Under the pieces are notes generated by a model. The model was not told the origin of the DNA and did not search any database. It saw only the letters and a program-made list of their open reading frames with translations. Shown in pieces: positions 26,286 through 35,458 of a DNA stretch of 64,000 nt. The number at the start of each line of letters is the position of its first letter. The first letter of the stretch is position 1. The translations under genes and the position numbers were made by a program. Where the stretch lies: positions 54,554-118,553 of the forward strand of contig JANQSC010000077.1 of assembly GCA_028284235.1 (NCBI GenBank). Direction: 5' to 3'. The stretch is from Opitutaceae bacterium (GTDB lineage Bacteria; Verrucomicrobiota; Verrucomicrobiia; Opitutales; Opitutaceae).

Positions 26286-27776
26286 CTATTCCTTCTTCGC
26301 TTTTCGCTCCGCCCTGCGCTTCTCTTTCTCCGCTTTGCTGAGTTTGGATGACTCCACGGGTGATCCCGCCTCGGCCGCGGGCATGACTCCGCCATGCTCC
26401 GACCGCTTCATCTCCTTGTGCCAAGCGGCGTGCAGGGCGAACAGCTCCTTCGCCTTCGCCGAGTTCTTCTTAGACAGGTCCTTCGTTTCGGAGGGATCGT
26501 CCGTCAAATTGTATAGCTCGTACTTCTCCTTGAAGCCGTGGGCCTTCCAGTCGCCTTGACGAACGGCCCACTCGCCCTTCGGCTCGCCCGAGTTCCAATA
26601 GAGCTCCGAATGCAGCGAATCCGACTTTCCGCTTAGCAAGGGGAGCAAACTCTTGCCGTCGAACGACGTTTCGTTTGGAGCCGCCACACCCAGCGCATCG
26701 AGGGCCGTCGGCAGAATATCCAAAGAAATGACCGGAGTATCGATGGAACGCCCTCCCGAGAACTTTTTCGGCCAACTAGCGATCCACGGCGTGCGAATAC
26801 CGCCTTCGAAAAGACTGCCTTTAAAGCCGCGCAAGCTGCCGTTGTCCGCCTGCATCGCTTTGGAGCCGCCATTGTCGGTGAGGAAAAACAACAGGGTATT
26901 CTCCCACGCGCCCGTGTCTTTCAGCTTCTTGACCACGGACCCCACCCCTTCATCCAAGTGATAGAGCATGGCCATCAGAATTGCCCTCCTCTCGCTGATT
27001 CCGGGAAACTTGTTTCGGTAGTGGTCGATATCCTCGCGAGGCGCCTGAGCGGGGGCGTGGACCGCGTTGTACGCGAGATAGAGAAAGAAGGGACTAGCCT
27101 GCTCTGCCTGCCTCGGCGTAGCGCCCGAGCGAAGACGGGGGCGTGTCGAACGGGCCATTTGCCGATCGATGAACGCGACCGCTTCTTCAGTCAATCGCGT
27201 CGTTAGGTAGCCTTCGTATTCATCCGCCGGGATTCGCGTCTTGTCGCGATAGACTGGAGCGTAGTCATCTCCGTTTACTCCCTTCGACTCGAAATAGTCG
27301 TGTCCTCCCCGCCCCATGAACTTGTAGGCCTCGTCGAAGCCGCGACTCATCGCGTGCCACTTCAATTCCGGATAGTCGTTGTCCAAGCCCAGATGCCATT
27401 TCCCGATGGCCATGCTTGTGTACTCGTCCGGCAGGAACGCGGGGAAGATCGGCAACTTCGGATCGAAGCCGCGCCCCCCGTCGCCCGCAGTGTACACACC
27501 CACACGTTGCTGATAGCGGCCCAGCATAAGCCCAGCCCGCGTCGGCGAGCAAACGTGCCCGCTCGTATAGGCCTGCGTGAAAAACACGCCCTCTTTCGCT
27601 AAAGCGTCCATATGCGGCGTATCCACCTCCTTGGGATGCTCCGGATTGAAACTGATATCCGCGTATCCTTGATCATCCGTCAAGATGACCACGATGTTGG
27701 GGCGGTCCGCCGAATAGGCGATTTTCAGCAGTATCAAACAACAAAATACAGTGGAGATTATAAATCGTATTTTCAT
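26286..27776 (-). CDS. Secreted sulfatase
   Basis: A type I sulfatase. Met at 27776 starts the signal peptide MKIRFIISTVFCCLILLKIAYS and gives 496 residues; the ORF-track extension to 27977 reads antisense through the neighbouring FecR/LamG gene and is rejected. The formylglycine site is CSPTR (C76) followed by GLMLGRYQQRVG, the metal pair DDQG, and later HMSRGFDEAYKFMGRG and FFLTDNGGSK are typical of N-acetylgalactosamine-6-sulfatase-like arylsulfatases (S1_20/S1_19 style). The C-terminus ends in an unusual Lys/Arg/Glu-rich tail (KAEKEKRRAERKAKKE). It sits upstream of the PSCyt/DUF1501 pair on the same strand, 182 bp away. Confidence 0.9.
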   Translation of the reverse strand: MKIRFIISTVFCCLILLKIAYSADRPNIVVILTDDQGYADISFNPEHPKEVDTPHMDALAKEGVFFTQAYTSGHVCSPTRAGLMLGRYQQRVGVYTAGDGGRGFDPKLPIFPAFLPDEYTSMAIGKWHLGLDNDYPELKWHAMSRGFDEAYKFMGRGGHDYFESKGVNGDDYAPVYRDKTRIPADEYEGYLTTRLTEEAVAFIDRQMARSTRPRLRSGATPRQAEQASPFFLYLAYNAVHAPAQAPREDIDHYRNKFPGISERRAILMAMLYHLDEGVGSVVKKLKDTGAWENTLLFFLTDNGGSKAMQADNGSLRGFKGSLFEGGIRTPWIASWPKKFSGGRSIDTPVISLDILPTALDALGVAAPNETSFDGKSLLPLLSGKSDSLHSELYWNSGEPKGEWAVRQGDWKAHGFKEKYELYNLTDDPSETKDLSKKNSAKAKELFALHAAWHKEMKRSEHGGVMPAAEAGSPVESSKLSKAEKEKRRAERKAKKE

Positions 27777-27816
27777 AATGGATACGGATTCAATTGAGAT
27801 CGTAAAAAATGTCGCC

Positions 27817-29397
27817 CTATCGAGCCGACAAGAGTCTCCCCTTCTTGGGAGCTTGGTAGAGCCGTTCGATGTCCTGAGCGGCCAGCGCGTGATTGAAGAT
27901 CGCCAGCTCGTCGATGCGGCCGTCCCAAAACCCAAGAGAACCGCTCGAGTCGGAAGGTCTCCGATTTTCGGATTCATGGGGCTTAACGCCGATTCCCAAG
28001 GCGGGATAGCTTGGCGTTACCAAGCCATCATATCGCTCTACGGCCACTTCGACGCCGTCCCTGTACAGCCGGACAAACTCTCCATCAGCGACAAACGCGA
28101 CATGATGCCACTCGTTCAAGGGAAGCGGCTCCGAGTCGACTACTTGGGCGACACTGCCATCTGACTCGCGAATCTGCACTTCGAGCTCCCCCTCATGGCG
28201 ACGCAAACCAAAGTGAAACTGACCTGTCTCGCCAAATGTCCAGTTTTTGGCAATGCTCGCCCACGTCGGACGCGACTCGGCGTAAACCCAAGCGACGACG
28301 GAGATTCTGTCATTCGTCGCCTTGGGGTAGTCTGGCACCATGGCAAACGCCATCCCGGAAGGCCCCTCCAACCGCAGGGCCTTGCCAATGCGCCCAGGCG
28401 CAAACGCGGAACGTTCCATCATCCCCGTCTCAATACGTCCGTCGAAACCGCCTCCCGAGCGATCCAACAAAGTGAGCCCGTCGTCGCTAACCGCCATGCG
28501 ATAATAGACTGCCGGGTTCAAACTCCTAACCCCCTGAGAATAGTAGAGCATCGGCTCTTCGAAACTTCGAAGGAATCGCTGTGGCTCAACCGCGATTCCC
28601 GAAAGCTCTCCAGTCGTCGTATCCACGCGAGTCGCCTGATCCGTCACCAGTCGAACCGGCTCTACAAACGCCCCTTGGGTCTTCACTTCCACTTCCCCCT
28701 CGAATACATGCACCTCGCTTCGTTGCATCGCGTCGACTTCCACGCCAAACTCCGTCCCGTAGTCTACCACCTCCACCGAAGGCGTCTGGACAGTGAACCC
28801 GACACCCTGCGGGGGCACATTCGCGGACAGGCGACCCTCGGAGAGCAATAGCTGCTTGGACGTCTCCAAACTAAAGCGAGCCGGCGCCTCTATCAACACA
28901 TGTACCTCATTGTTGAATACAACCTGAACGATCCCTCCCGTCAATTCGTACTCTCCCACCTTTATCGAATCCCCTTGTTCCAATTGAATCGCCAATTTCG
29001 AAACTCTCAATTCACCGCCAGCCATCCGAACGATCGAACCGATGGCCTCACTCGATTGCCACTGGCTGGTCCGAACCGCGGGAATCGCGATCTGCCAGAC
29101 GAAGCCCGCAACCAGGGCGAAACCGGCCGCCCAGGCCAAGGACCGCTTCCAGCGTCTGAACTTAATTGGGACTCGAAACGGACCAAGGTTTCCTCGACTG
29201 GTTTCCGCCTCAAACGGATTCTCCATCTCACCCAATGCTCCATGCTCCCAAGCCAAGGCCGCATGCAAGGAGCAATGCTCCAGATATCGAGCGCGGTATT
29301 CACCATTAGACTCGATCAGTTCCGCGAGACGCTCGCGTTCCTCGGCGCTCAACCCCTCGTCGAGAAAACCGGATAGCAGGCGTTCAAACTCACTCAC
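27817..29397 (-). CDS. FecR-domain and LamG-domain membrane protein
   Basis: A 526-residue protein. The N-terminal ~60 residues (MSEFERLLSGFLDEGLSAEER) resemble the cytoplasmic anti-sigma part of FecR-type regulators, a single membrane helix follows (about 84-106), then a FecR domain (about 115-270, VVDYGTEFGVEVD and SEVHVFEGEVEV) and a concanavalin-like LamG fold (about 330-515, VVAWVYAESRPTWAS and WDGRIDELAIFNHAL). Its start overlaps the stop of the ECF sigma gene by 4 bp (ATGA), so the two are translationally coupled. It very likely controls that sigma factor, with the LamG part outside sensing a glycan or surface ligand. This sigma/FecR-LamG pair is frequent in Verrucomicrobia. Confidence 0.88.
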   Translation of the reverse strand: MSEFERLLSGFLDEGLSAEERERLAELIESNGEYRARYLEHCSLHAALAWEHGALGEMENPFEAETSRGNLGPFRVPIKFRRWKRSLAWAAGFALVAGFVWQIAIPAVRTSQWQSSEAIGSIVRMAGGELRVSKLAIQLEQGDSIKVGEYELTGGIVQVVFNNEVHVLIEAPARFSLETSKQLLLSEGRLSANVPPQGVGFTVQTPSVEVVDYGTEFGVEVDAMQRSEVHVFEGEVEVKTQGAFVEPVRLVTDQATRVDTTTGELSGIAVEPQRFLRSFEEPMLYYSQGVRSLNPAVYYRMAVSDDGLTLLDRSGGGFDGRIETGMMERSAFAPGRIGKALRLEGPSGMAFAMVPDYPKATNDRISVVAWVYAESRPTWASIAKNWTFGETGQFHFGLRRHEGELEVQIRESDGSVAQVVDSEPLPLNEWHHVAFVADGEFVRLYRDGVEVAVERYDGLVTPSYPALGIGVKPHESENRRPSDSSGSLGFWDGRIDELAIFNHALAAQDIERLYQAPKKGRLLSAR

Positions 29398-29927
29398 GTC
29401 GGCTGCTCCTTCATTTTAAAACGCACACAATCAATCAGCTTGCAGCGCGCCCGAAACAACGCTTGTTTCACGGCGCTCGCTGCAACCCCAACTTGATCGG
29501 CGACCGTTTTGATTGAAGCTCCGTCCGAATAGCGACGACGCACCAGGTCACGCTGGTTCTCCGTCAGCCGAGATAGGCAGTCCCTCAATGCCGATTGCTG
29601 TTGCTCCGTATAGCCTGTCGAATCGACGGCTTCTTCCGCCAAAGTGGAAAGAAACCCCTCGTCCGCGACAAACAAAGCCCGCCGATTCGATTTACGACGA
29701 TACTCCAAAACCTGGTAGTAGGCGATTTTCATCATCCACGCGGCGAAATTAGTCCCTATCGTGAATTGGCTCGCCTTGCGCCAAAGTACGATATTCGTCT
29801 CCTGCATCACCTCGCGAGCCGCCTCGCGATCGCCCAGAAGCGAAAGCGCATAGGCGTACAAACGGCTCTGATGCGTCGTCAGGAGCTGTATGAATTCAGT
29901 CGATACTTCTGTTCGAGAACTTTCCAC
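29394..29927 (-). CDS. ECF RNA polymerase sigma factor (coupled to FecR/LamG)
   Basis: A 177-residue sigma-70 family ECF factor. Region 2 reads SRLYAYALSLLGDREAAREVMQETNIVLWRK (in part) and the region 4 helix-turn-helix is SLKRLTENQ-like, here RLTENQRDLVRRRYSDGASIKTVADQVGVAASAVKQALFRARCKL (in part). Spacing and length are normal for the family; it resembles the Rhodopirellula/Verrucomicrobium sigma subgroup. It directs transcription of a small regulon in response to its partner, the overlapping FecR/LamG gene. Its own promoter should lie in the 296 bp upstream. Confidence 0.9.
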   Translation of the reverse strand: MESSRTEVSTEFIQLLTTHQSRLYAYALSLLGDREAAREVMQETNIVLWRKASQFTIGTNFAAWMMKIAYYQVLEYRRKSNRRALFVADEGFLSTLAEEAVDSTGYTEQQQSALRDCLSRLTENQRDLVRRRYSDGASIKTVADQVGVAASAVKQALFRARCKLIDCVRFKMKEQPT

Positions 29928-30077
29928 TTTTCTTCGTTCTAATGCGTTAAGGTAATGTATCTAGAGAAAAGAAGGTAACGGACTATTCGATCAAATACGC
30001 AGCCTCTTCCCTATTACAGCTTTAGCTAGAAAAACACAACTACTACTAGCCCGGGATTCAATGACCACCAACCCGAC

Positions 30078-30121
30078 GGGGAACAGCTCCCGATGGGCTG
30101 TGGGACAACTATCCTGTTCCC
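30078..30121. repeat. Nested hairpin element
   Basis: GGGGAACAG at 30078-30086 pairs with CTGTTCCC at 30114-30121, enclosing an inner CAGC...GCTG hairpin (30084-30100). A further CCCTTTCAGGG hairpin follows near 30131. It lies in the 296-bp gap upstream of the sigma/FecR operon and past the stop of the neighbouring anti-sigma-like gene; otherwise that gap shows nothing. Confidence 0.4.
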
Positions 30122-30223
30122 GGCGCAGGCAGGACCCTTTCAGGGACTCCGACCCAATCGGCGCCAAGTCAGGGGATTTGACGCGGATTCGATTCCGGGC
30201 GGAATCACTGTATATTCAATCAG

Positions 30224-30664
30224 TCATATCGGCCCTCGTTCCTCATCCAGAAAGACGAGTCGCTTGCCGTGGCCACCCGCCCACTCCACCACCATCCAGG
30301 GTCGATCCGGAAAAGCGTCCCGCAAGCTCTCGTAATTCAAGATCGTCACAACGGGAGGCGGTCCACTACTCAAATCCGGATCCGGTATCCACTTTTCCGT
30401 ACGAAATACCGAGTAAACGTTTTCTAGCGAATCGGGACTTGGCCGATTATCCACCATTGGCGCCGGTCCGCTTAGCTCGCTTCCCCAGTCAATAAGAGCA
30501 ATCGCCGATCCAAACGCCAACACAGCCCAACCAATTCGCAACCTAGACCGACGACAGCGGCGTTGTCGAACGTTCGCCAATAACGCCACGCGCATACGCT
30601 CTTCCGCGTTCAACGCGCTTTCCTCCGCCAAGGCGTCTCGAATCGCTTGCTCGTCGTCACTCAC
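30224..30664 (-). CDS. Small single-helix membrane protein, candidate anti-sigma factor
   Basis: A 146-residue protein that I do not recognise by sequence. The first ~45 residues are acidic then basic, one membrane helix follows (about 43-61, IGWAVLAFGSAIALIDWG), and the rest is a short outer domain without recognisable motifs. It overlaps the stop of the ECF sigma gene upstream by 8 bp, which is the classic position of a membrane anti-sigma factor. Function is inferred from context and topology only. Confidence 0.65.
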   Translation of the reverse strand: MSDDEQAIRDALAEESALNAEERMRVALLANVRQRRCRRSRLRIGWAVLAFGSAIALIDWGSELSGPAPMVDNRPSPDSLENVYSVFRTEKWIPDPDLSSGPPPVVTILNYESLRDAFPDRPWMVVEWAGGHGKRLVFLDEERGPI

Positions 30665-31274
30665 AGTTAGGACCCTCTGTCATTAATCGCCTCAATTTTC
30701 GCCGGACTCGAACAAGCCGCGACTCGACCGCTTTCGCCGTCAATCCAAGCTCCTTCGCGATCGATTCATACGAGCGACCATCGAAGTACTTTGATCGAAC
30801 AAGCGCCTGTTCGTCTTGATTCAACCGATTCAAACCACTCTCCAGTCGCGCCCAGGACGCTTCCGCTGGGACACCCACGCTCTCGACTGGGTCAGAGCAG
30901 GCATCGTCGCGAAAACGACGAATCAGGCGCCTGAATACCGACTCTTTGCGATAGCAATCGATATAGGCCGACTTCGCCAACCGAGTCAACCATCCCCAGA
31001 ATATCGACTCTGTATCGAAAACACGGATATGCTTGATCACTCTCGTAAAGGTCGCTTGCAATGCGTCCTCGACCATGGACTCGTTCCCGCCGGAAACCGC
31101 GTAAAGATAGGCCCAAAGGCGCTGGTAGTAGCGACGGAAAAACTCCCGATAAGCCGCATCGCTCATCGACTTCATCCCGCGCGTCAATTGCGATACGTCC
31201 ATCGCGTGGATACTCGCCCGGTCAATTGGGCAGTCATCGAAAGCGCCAAGCGGAATGTTCAGCGAAGCATCCAT
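30657..31274 (-). CDS. ECF RNA polymerase sigma factor
   Basis: A second ECF sigma factor, 205 residues. Region 2: YREFFRRYYQRLWAYLYAVSGG and ALQATFTRVIKHIRVFDTESIFWGWLTRLAKSAYID (in part). Region 4: LNRLNQDEQALVRSKYFDGRSYESIAKELGLTAKAVESRLVRVRRKLRRL (in part). The first ~25 residues may not be translated, since Met25 (MDVSQLTRGMKSMSD) is an alternative start nearer the usual ECF start. It is followed by an overlapping candidate anti-sigma gene and preceded on the same strand, 61 bp away, by a secretin/TonB short-domain-like protein. These could form one regulatory unit distinct from the sigma/FecR pair next door. Confidence 0.88.
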   Translation of the reverse strand: MDASLNIPLGAFDDCPIDRASIHAMDVSQLTRGMKSMSDAAYREFFRRYYQRLWAYLYAVSGGNESMVEDALQATFTRVIKHIRVFDTESIFWGWLTRLAKSAYIDCYRKESVFRRLIRRFRDDACSDPVESVGVPAEASWARLESGLNRLNQDEQALVRSKYFDGRSYESIAKELGLTAKAVESRLVRVRRKLRRLMTEGPNCE

Positions 31275-31335
31275 GGGCGACCGCTCGTCTCATCGATGCA
31301 GAAGATCCACGCGCCCGACTCCCATCATTCGAGAC

Positions 31336-32136
31336 TCATCCACCCGCCTCATCCGCCCGACCCAGCGTTCTCCGGTATATTTCCAGCTTCACGGCGCTGT
31401 TCCTTAATTCCGCGAGCGTCTTCATAGCCAGGTCCATAGACGCGTTTCGCCCCGCCAGCACCAGCAGATTCGTTTCCGGGTGATAGGACATCAGGATCGG
31501 CTGATCCTCGTAGTCGACGCCATTGACCTCGACCCCGATCTTCACCGCTTGATTGATCGCGGTGGTTACATCGTCCACGGACAGTCGCTCCAGTAGATCG
31601 CCGATAAAAACGGGTTCCGCCCGCGTTTTCGGAACCTCCGCCAAGACGGGAAACTGCTTCTGCTCCAACACGCGATTGACCACGCCTTCAATACGCTGCT
31701 CGAGCGCTTTTTCGTCTACGTTTCTCCGTGGCGACGCAATCGACTGCTCAACCAACGTCCAAACCCCGGGAGAGCCGCTTCGCACTGGCCGCGCCATGAA
31801 GGACGCTCGGGGCGAGCGCTCCTGGGAATCCAGAAGATAATTGAGAGCCGTGAAAAGCTCGCTTCCGGAAACGTTGCTCACCTGGAAAGGAGGCACCGGA
31901 ATCTGATCGGCCAATTCCGAGGCGATCACGTTCACGCCGTGCTCCCGCATTGCGTCGATAAGCGACCGGGCGTTGCCGCCCTCGAACTCGAGACTGAAAA
32001 CGCCCTTATTATCGGAAGAGCGAGCCGCAGCGCTCTCGGATGCGGGAGCCTGCCCACGGACAATTGGAGCCAGAGCGGTCGCCGTAGAAATCAGGGCGAG
32101 CCAAAGGAGTGGATAGTACAGCGTGTTGGTTTTCAT
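31336..32136 (-). CDS. Secreted protein with STN-like (secretin/TonB short) domain
   Basis: Met at 32136 (MKTNTLYYPLLWLALISTATALAPIVRGQ, in part) begins a clear signal peptide and gives 266 residues; the longer ORF-track start lacks one. After the leader, GVFSLEFEGGNARSLIDAMREHGVNVIASELADQIPVPPFQVSNVSGSELFTALNYLL (in part) matches the layout of an STN/secretin N0-like domain. A second small repeat near the C-terminus (PILMSYHPETNLLVLAGRNASMDLAMKTLAEL, in part) resembles a secretin N1-type fold. It is probably periplasmic. In this position, upstream of an ECF sigma and a putative anti-sigma, it might be a signal-transfer partner or an output gene; that is inference. Confidence 0.7.
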   Translation of the reverse strand: MKTNTLYYPLLWLALISTATALAPIVRGQAPASESAAARSSDNKGVFSLEFEGGNARSLIDAMREHGVNVIASELADQIPVPPFQVSNVSGSELFTALNYLLDSQERSPRASFMARPVRSGSPGVWTLVEQSIASPRRNVDEKALEQRIEGVVNRVLEQKQFPVLAEVPKTRAEPVFIGDLLERLSVDDVTTAINQAVKIGVEVNGVDYEDQPILMSYHPETNLLVLAGRNASMDLAMKTLAELRNSAVKLEIYRRTLGRADEAGG

Positions 32137-32478
32137 AGATCTTAGGCGATTCAACAAGCAATACGCTGATCCCTCCAAAATCCTTCGCTTTACTTTTGGC
32201 AAACGCGTGATTCGCCCCTCGCAGTCTCGTAGAAAGACAATCAAGGCAGACCCGCTCGAATAAGGGTGTCGGGCCTCCGCTTGCTATTCGAGAGGCCCAG
32301 GGCCATGAGCTTCGTCGACTAGCGAAGCGCCGCGCCGCTTCGTCGGCTCGCCGTACCCTCATACGCGACGCTCCGCGCGGGGAGGCCAAGCAAACTGCAC
32401 ATTTATATAAAAACGTTTTTGTCTAAATGTGCTGTTGCTAGATTCCCAAGCATTTGCGATCGGGGATCGCGACTCGCC
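32137..32478. other. Intergenic region with GC-rich palindromes
   Basis: This 342-bp gap has no gene. The part 32300-32390 is dense in GC-rich self-complementary words (GCTTCG...CGAAGC, GCCGCGCCGC) and may be a decayed REP-like element. A distinct AT-rich palindrome at 32397-32432 is listed separately. The promoter of the STN-like gene should lie near 32140-32300. Confidence 0.4.
32397..32432. promoter_or_regulatory. AT-rich 36-bp palindrome with AAAAACGTTTTT core
   Basis: GCACATTTA and TAAATGTGC form perfect 9-bp outer arms around the perfect palindrome AAAAACGTTTTT (32409-32420). The central CG flanked by A and T runs resembles LacI-type operators, while its place 47 bp past the prolyl oligopeptidase stop would also suit a terminator. 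It stands out from the GC-rich surroundings. I cannot decide between the two roles. Confidence 0.45.
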
Positions 32479-34647
32479 TCAAGGACTCAATTTCATTCCG
32501 AGATTCTTGGCCAGAAACGCGTAGATGTCCGCCGATTCTTCGATGAGCTTGGAGGTCGGTTTACCGGACCCGTGGCCTGCTCGGGTTTCAACTCGAATCA
32601 AAACCGGGGACTCGCCCGCATGGGCCTCCTGCAAGCGAGCGGCGTACTTGAAAGAATGCCCAGGAACGACTCGGTCGTCCGTGTCGGCCGTCGTCACGAG
32701 AATGGCCGGATAACGTGTGCCGTCCTTCAAATTATGATACGGCGAGTATCCCAGCAGGTACTCGAACATCTCCTTCGACTCCGACGACGAGCCGAAGTCG
32801 TCCGTCCAGAATCGGCCCGCCGTAAACTGGTCGAAGCGCAACATGTCCATCACCCCCACGGCCGGCAACGCCGCCCCGAACAAATCCGGCCGCTGGTTGA
32901 CCACTGCCCCCACGAGCAGTCCTCCATTGGAGCCCCCCTGGATTGCCAGCTTATCCGACCGCGTGTAGCCTTGATCAATCAAGTACTCCGCCGCCGCGAT
33001 AAAGTCGTCGAAAACATTCTGCTTGTTTTGCTTCTGGCCCGCCTGATGCCACGCCTTCCCGTATTCGCCACCCCCTCGAAGATTGGCGACCGCGTAAACA
33101 CCGCCCATTTCCAGCCAAGCCGCTCGAGTCACGCTGAATCGGGGGAGAAGCGAAATATTGAATCCTCCGTATCCATACAACAACGTCGCGTTCTCTCCGT
33201 CTAGTTCGATCCCCTTCTTATGAGTAATGAACAGCGGAATTCGCGTGCCGTCGTTCGACGTGTAAAACACCTGCTTGCTTGTATAGCCATCGGGATCGAA
33301 GTCCACGGAAGACCGACCGATCAACTCCGTTTCTCCAGATATAAAGTCGTACCGATAAATCGAAGGCGGAACCGAATAGGACTGGAACTGGAAAAACGTC
33401 TCGGAATGAGACGGCTTGCCGCCAAATCCGGACGCGGTCCCCACCCCGGGAAGTTCGAGTATGCCCACGGACTCTCCCGACTTGCGAAAAAAGCGAACCT
33501 GAGTCTGTACGTCCTTCAGGTAGGTGGCCACGATCTGATTGTGAACCATATTCACGCCACGCAGAGGTTCCGTCTGCTCTGGCACGACCTCGACCCAATT
33601 GTCGCGTTCCGGGCGATCAAGATCAATCACGATCACTCGCCCGCGCGGCGCCTCGTAGTCCGTCTGAAAAAAGAACCGCGAACCATCGTTGTGAAAATAG
33701 GAAAAATCGTTCGTGAACGTATCCACGATTTCCATCGGCATGGCTAGAGGCTGGCTCAGGTCCATCACGAGAATTCGATACTTGTTGTCGGTCCCGACGC
33801 TCACCTGGATCACCAGATAACGCCCATCCTCGGTCACGCGCGAAAAATAACTCCACTCCGGATGGTCGGGTCGGTAATGAACTACGATGTCCTCCTCTTG
33901 CCGCGTCCCTAACCGGTGGAACATGACCTTCATATCCGTGTTCAACGATTGAAACTCGGACCCTTCCTCGGGGTCCGGATACTTCGAATAAAACACTCCA
34001 TCCGATGTCCCATTCCAAGAAAGGCCTGTGTATTTGAGGTTCTCCAACGTATCCGCGAGATCGTCACCTGTATCCAAATCGCGGATCTTCCAAGTTCGCC
34101 AGTCCGAACCCGAATCCTGAATACCATAAGCAACGTAACGGCCATCCTTGCTGAAGGACAGGCCCGCCAAGGCTACCGTGCCATCGGACGACCACTTGTT
34201 CGGGTCGAATACGACTTCCTCGTCCCCGTCGAGTGTCCGCTTGCGATAGAGGACAAACTGGTTCTGCAATCCATCGTTTTTGTAAAAGTAGTACCAGTCC
34301 CCTTGCCGAAAGGGAGCGCCCAGTTTCTCGTAGTCCCAGATTTCAGTCAGCCTCTCTTCGATCGCCGACCTCCCCGGCAGAGACTCCAAATAGTCGAAGG
34401 TCACCTGGTTCTGCGCCTCGACCCAGGAACGGACGCGTTCCGATTCCCGAACGTCCTCCTCCAGCCAGCGATAAGGGTCCGCAACCTCCGTTCCAAAGTA
34501 AGTGTCCACCTGATTCATACGCTCGGATTTCGGATAGTTCAGATCGGCGAGTAAGTGTTCATGCACAGCAAGCGAGGCGATTGCCGAAAAAGCGATTCTC
34601 AAAGGGGAAGACAAGCGTCGGGGCATCCATTTCATGCGAGGATTCAA
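32479..34647 (-). CDS. Prolyl oligopeptidase (S9A family), exported
   Basis: A serine peptidase that cuts peptides after proline. At 722 residues it has the usual prolyl oligopeptidase length plus a leader (about 1-33). The N-terminal YPKSERMNQVDTYFGTEVADPYRWLE (in part) is typical, the seven-bladed propeller follows, and the alpha/beta-hydrolase part carries the nucleophile in QGGSNGGLL, the Asp in TADTDDRVVPGHS and the His in RAGHGSGKP. The DPYRWLE and NLRGGGEYGKAWH motifs are diagnostic. It is probably periplasmic and unrelated to the glycan genes. Confidence 0.93.
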   Translation of the reverse strand: MNPRMKWMPRRLSSPLRIAFSAIASLAVHEHLLADLNYPKSERMNQVDTYFGTEVADPYRWLEEDVRESERVRSWVEAQNQVTFDYLESLPGRSAIEERLTEIWDYEKLGAPFRQGDWYYFYKNDGLQNQFVLYRKRTLDGDEEVVFDPNKWSSDGTVALAGLSFSKDGRYVAYGIQDSGSDWRTWKIRDLDTGDDLADTLENLKYTGLSWNGTSDGVFYSKYPDPEEGSEFQSLNTDMKVMFHRLGTRQEEDIVVHYRPDHPEWSYFSRVTEDGRYLVIQVSVGTDNKYRILVMDLSQPLAMPMEIVDTFTNDFSYFHNDGSRFFFQTDYEAPRGRVIVIDLDRPERDNWVEVVPEQTEPLRGVNMVHNQIVATYLKDVQTQVRFFRKSGESVGILELPGVGTASGFGGKPSHSETFFQFQSYSVPPSIYRYDFISGETELIGRSSVDFDPDGYTSKQVFYTSNDGTRIPLFITHKKGIELDGENATLLYGYGGFNISLLPRFSVTRAAWLEMGGVYAVANLRGGGEYGKAWHQAGQKQNKQNVFDDFIAAAEYLIDQGYTRSDKLAIQGGSNGGLLVGAVVNQRPDLFGAALPAVGVMDMLRFDQFTAGRFWTDDFGSSSESKEMFEYLLGYSPYHNLKDGTRYPAILVTTADTDDRVVPGHSFKYAARLQEAHAGESPVLIRVETRAGHGSGKPTSKLIEESADIYAFLAKNLGMKLSP

Positions 34648-34766
34648 AAGACAGATCGTCGACGCGCCAATGAAGAAACGCGCAATCCTCTTCTATCCTT
34701 TGCACCGCCGAAAACCGCAATTTAAATTTGCAAGGCCGCCGGACACCCGGTTCGTTTGCTCCCGGC

Positions 34767-35318
34767 ATGCCGCGGTACTCCATCAACATTCACAGTATGT
34801 TTATCGCGCCAGAACATAGAGTTTTTGGAAAAGGGAATGCCGGGAACCTCAATGGCGCAGACCTGAAATCGATCGAAACCGCTCGGATACTCGCCCATTC
34901 AGGAATCGAAGGTGACCGGTTTTGTCGCGATCGGCCTGAATACAACGGACACGTCACCTTTTTCAGTCTGGAAGCCTGGAACGAGATTTCGCTGACCCTC
35001 GATCTTCCAAAGCCGATCGGACCGGAGATCGCTCGACGCAATATCGTTGTATCCGGTATCGATCTCAAAGCGCTCTATGGCGCTGCATTCACCATCCAGG
35101 ATATCCAATTTCTCGGGACAACGCATTGCGCCCCCTGTCTCGCCATGAATCGGGCCCTGGGTCCGGGCGCTCGGGAGGCAATGCGGAGCCGCGGGGGTCT
35201 TCGAGCTCAAGTCAAGTCCAGTGGAGCCCTCGCCATCGGCCCTTGCGAACTGACCACCAGCGTCCTATTCGATCCGAAGAATGCGGGCTCGCAGACACGC
35301 AGTCCGAGGATCCCGTAG
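34767..35318 (+). CDS. MOSC-domain protein
   Basis: A small MOSC (molybdenum cofactor sulfurase C-terminal) domain protein, 183 residues from Met at 34767. The start MPRYSINIHSMFIAPEHRVFG matches the short-MOSC subfamily whose members begin with a similar I-x-SLFIxPGHNFFG pattern; the ORF-track Met 13 codons earlier is less likely. HSGIEGDRFC and YNGHVTFFS fit the family core, and the conserved Cys thought to carry sulfur lies in THCAPCLAMNRAL. The family is thought to move sulfur to metal centres; the partner here is unknown. It is divergent from prolyl oligopeptidase with 119 bp between. Confidence 0.8.
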   Translation: MPRYSINIHSMFIAPEHRVFGKGNAGNLNGADLKSIETARILAHSGIEGDRFCRDRPEYNGHVTFFSLEAWNEISLTLDLPKPIGPEIARRNIVVSGIDLKALYGAAFTIQDIQFLGTTHCAPCLAMNRALGPGAREAMRSRGGLRAQVKSSGALAIGPCELTTSVLFDPKNAGSQTRSPRIP

Positions 35319-35458
35319 CGTTGCCTCATTCTCTCTAGTACGCTTTGACACTTCGCGCATAAGTGTGGACAGGTCGTTCACGCTCTGGCTTACTATCGGT
35401 CCCCTCTTCTAGAAACCCCTCTAGAAAACCCCTCAAATCTGAAACAAAGGACTTCATT

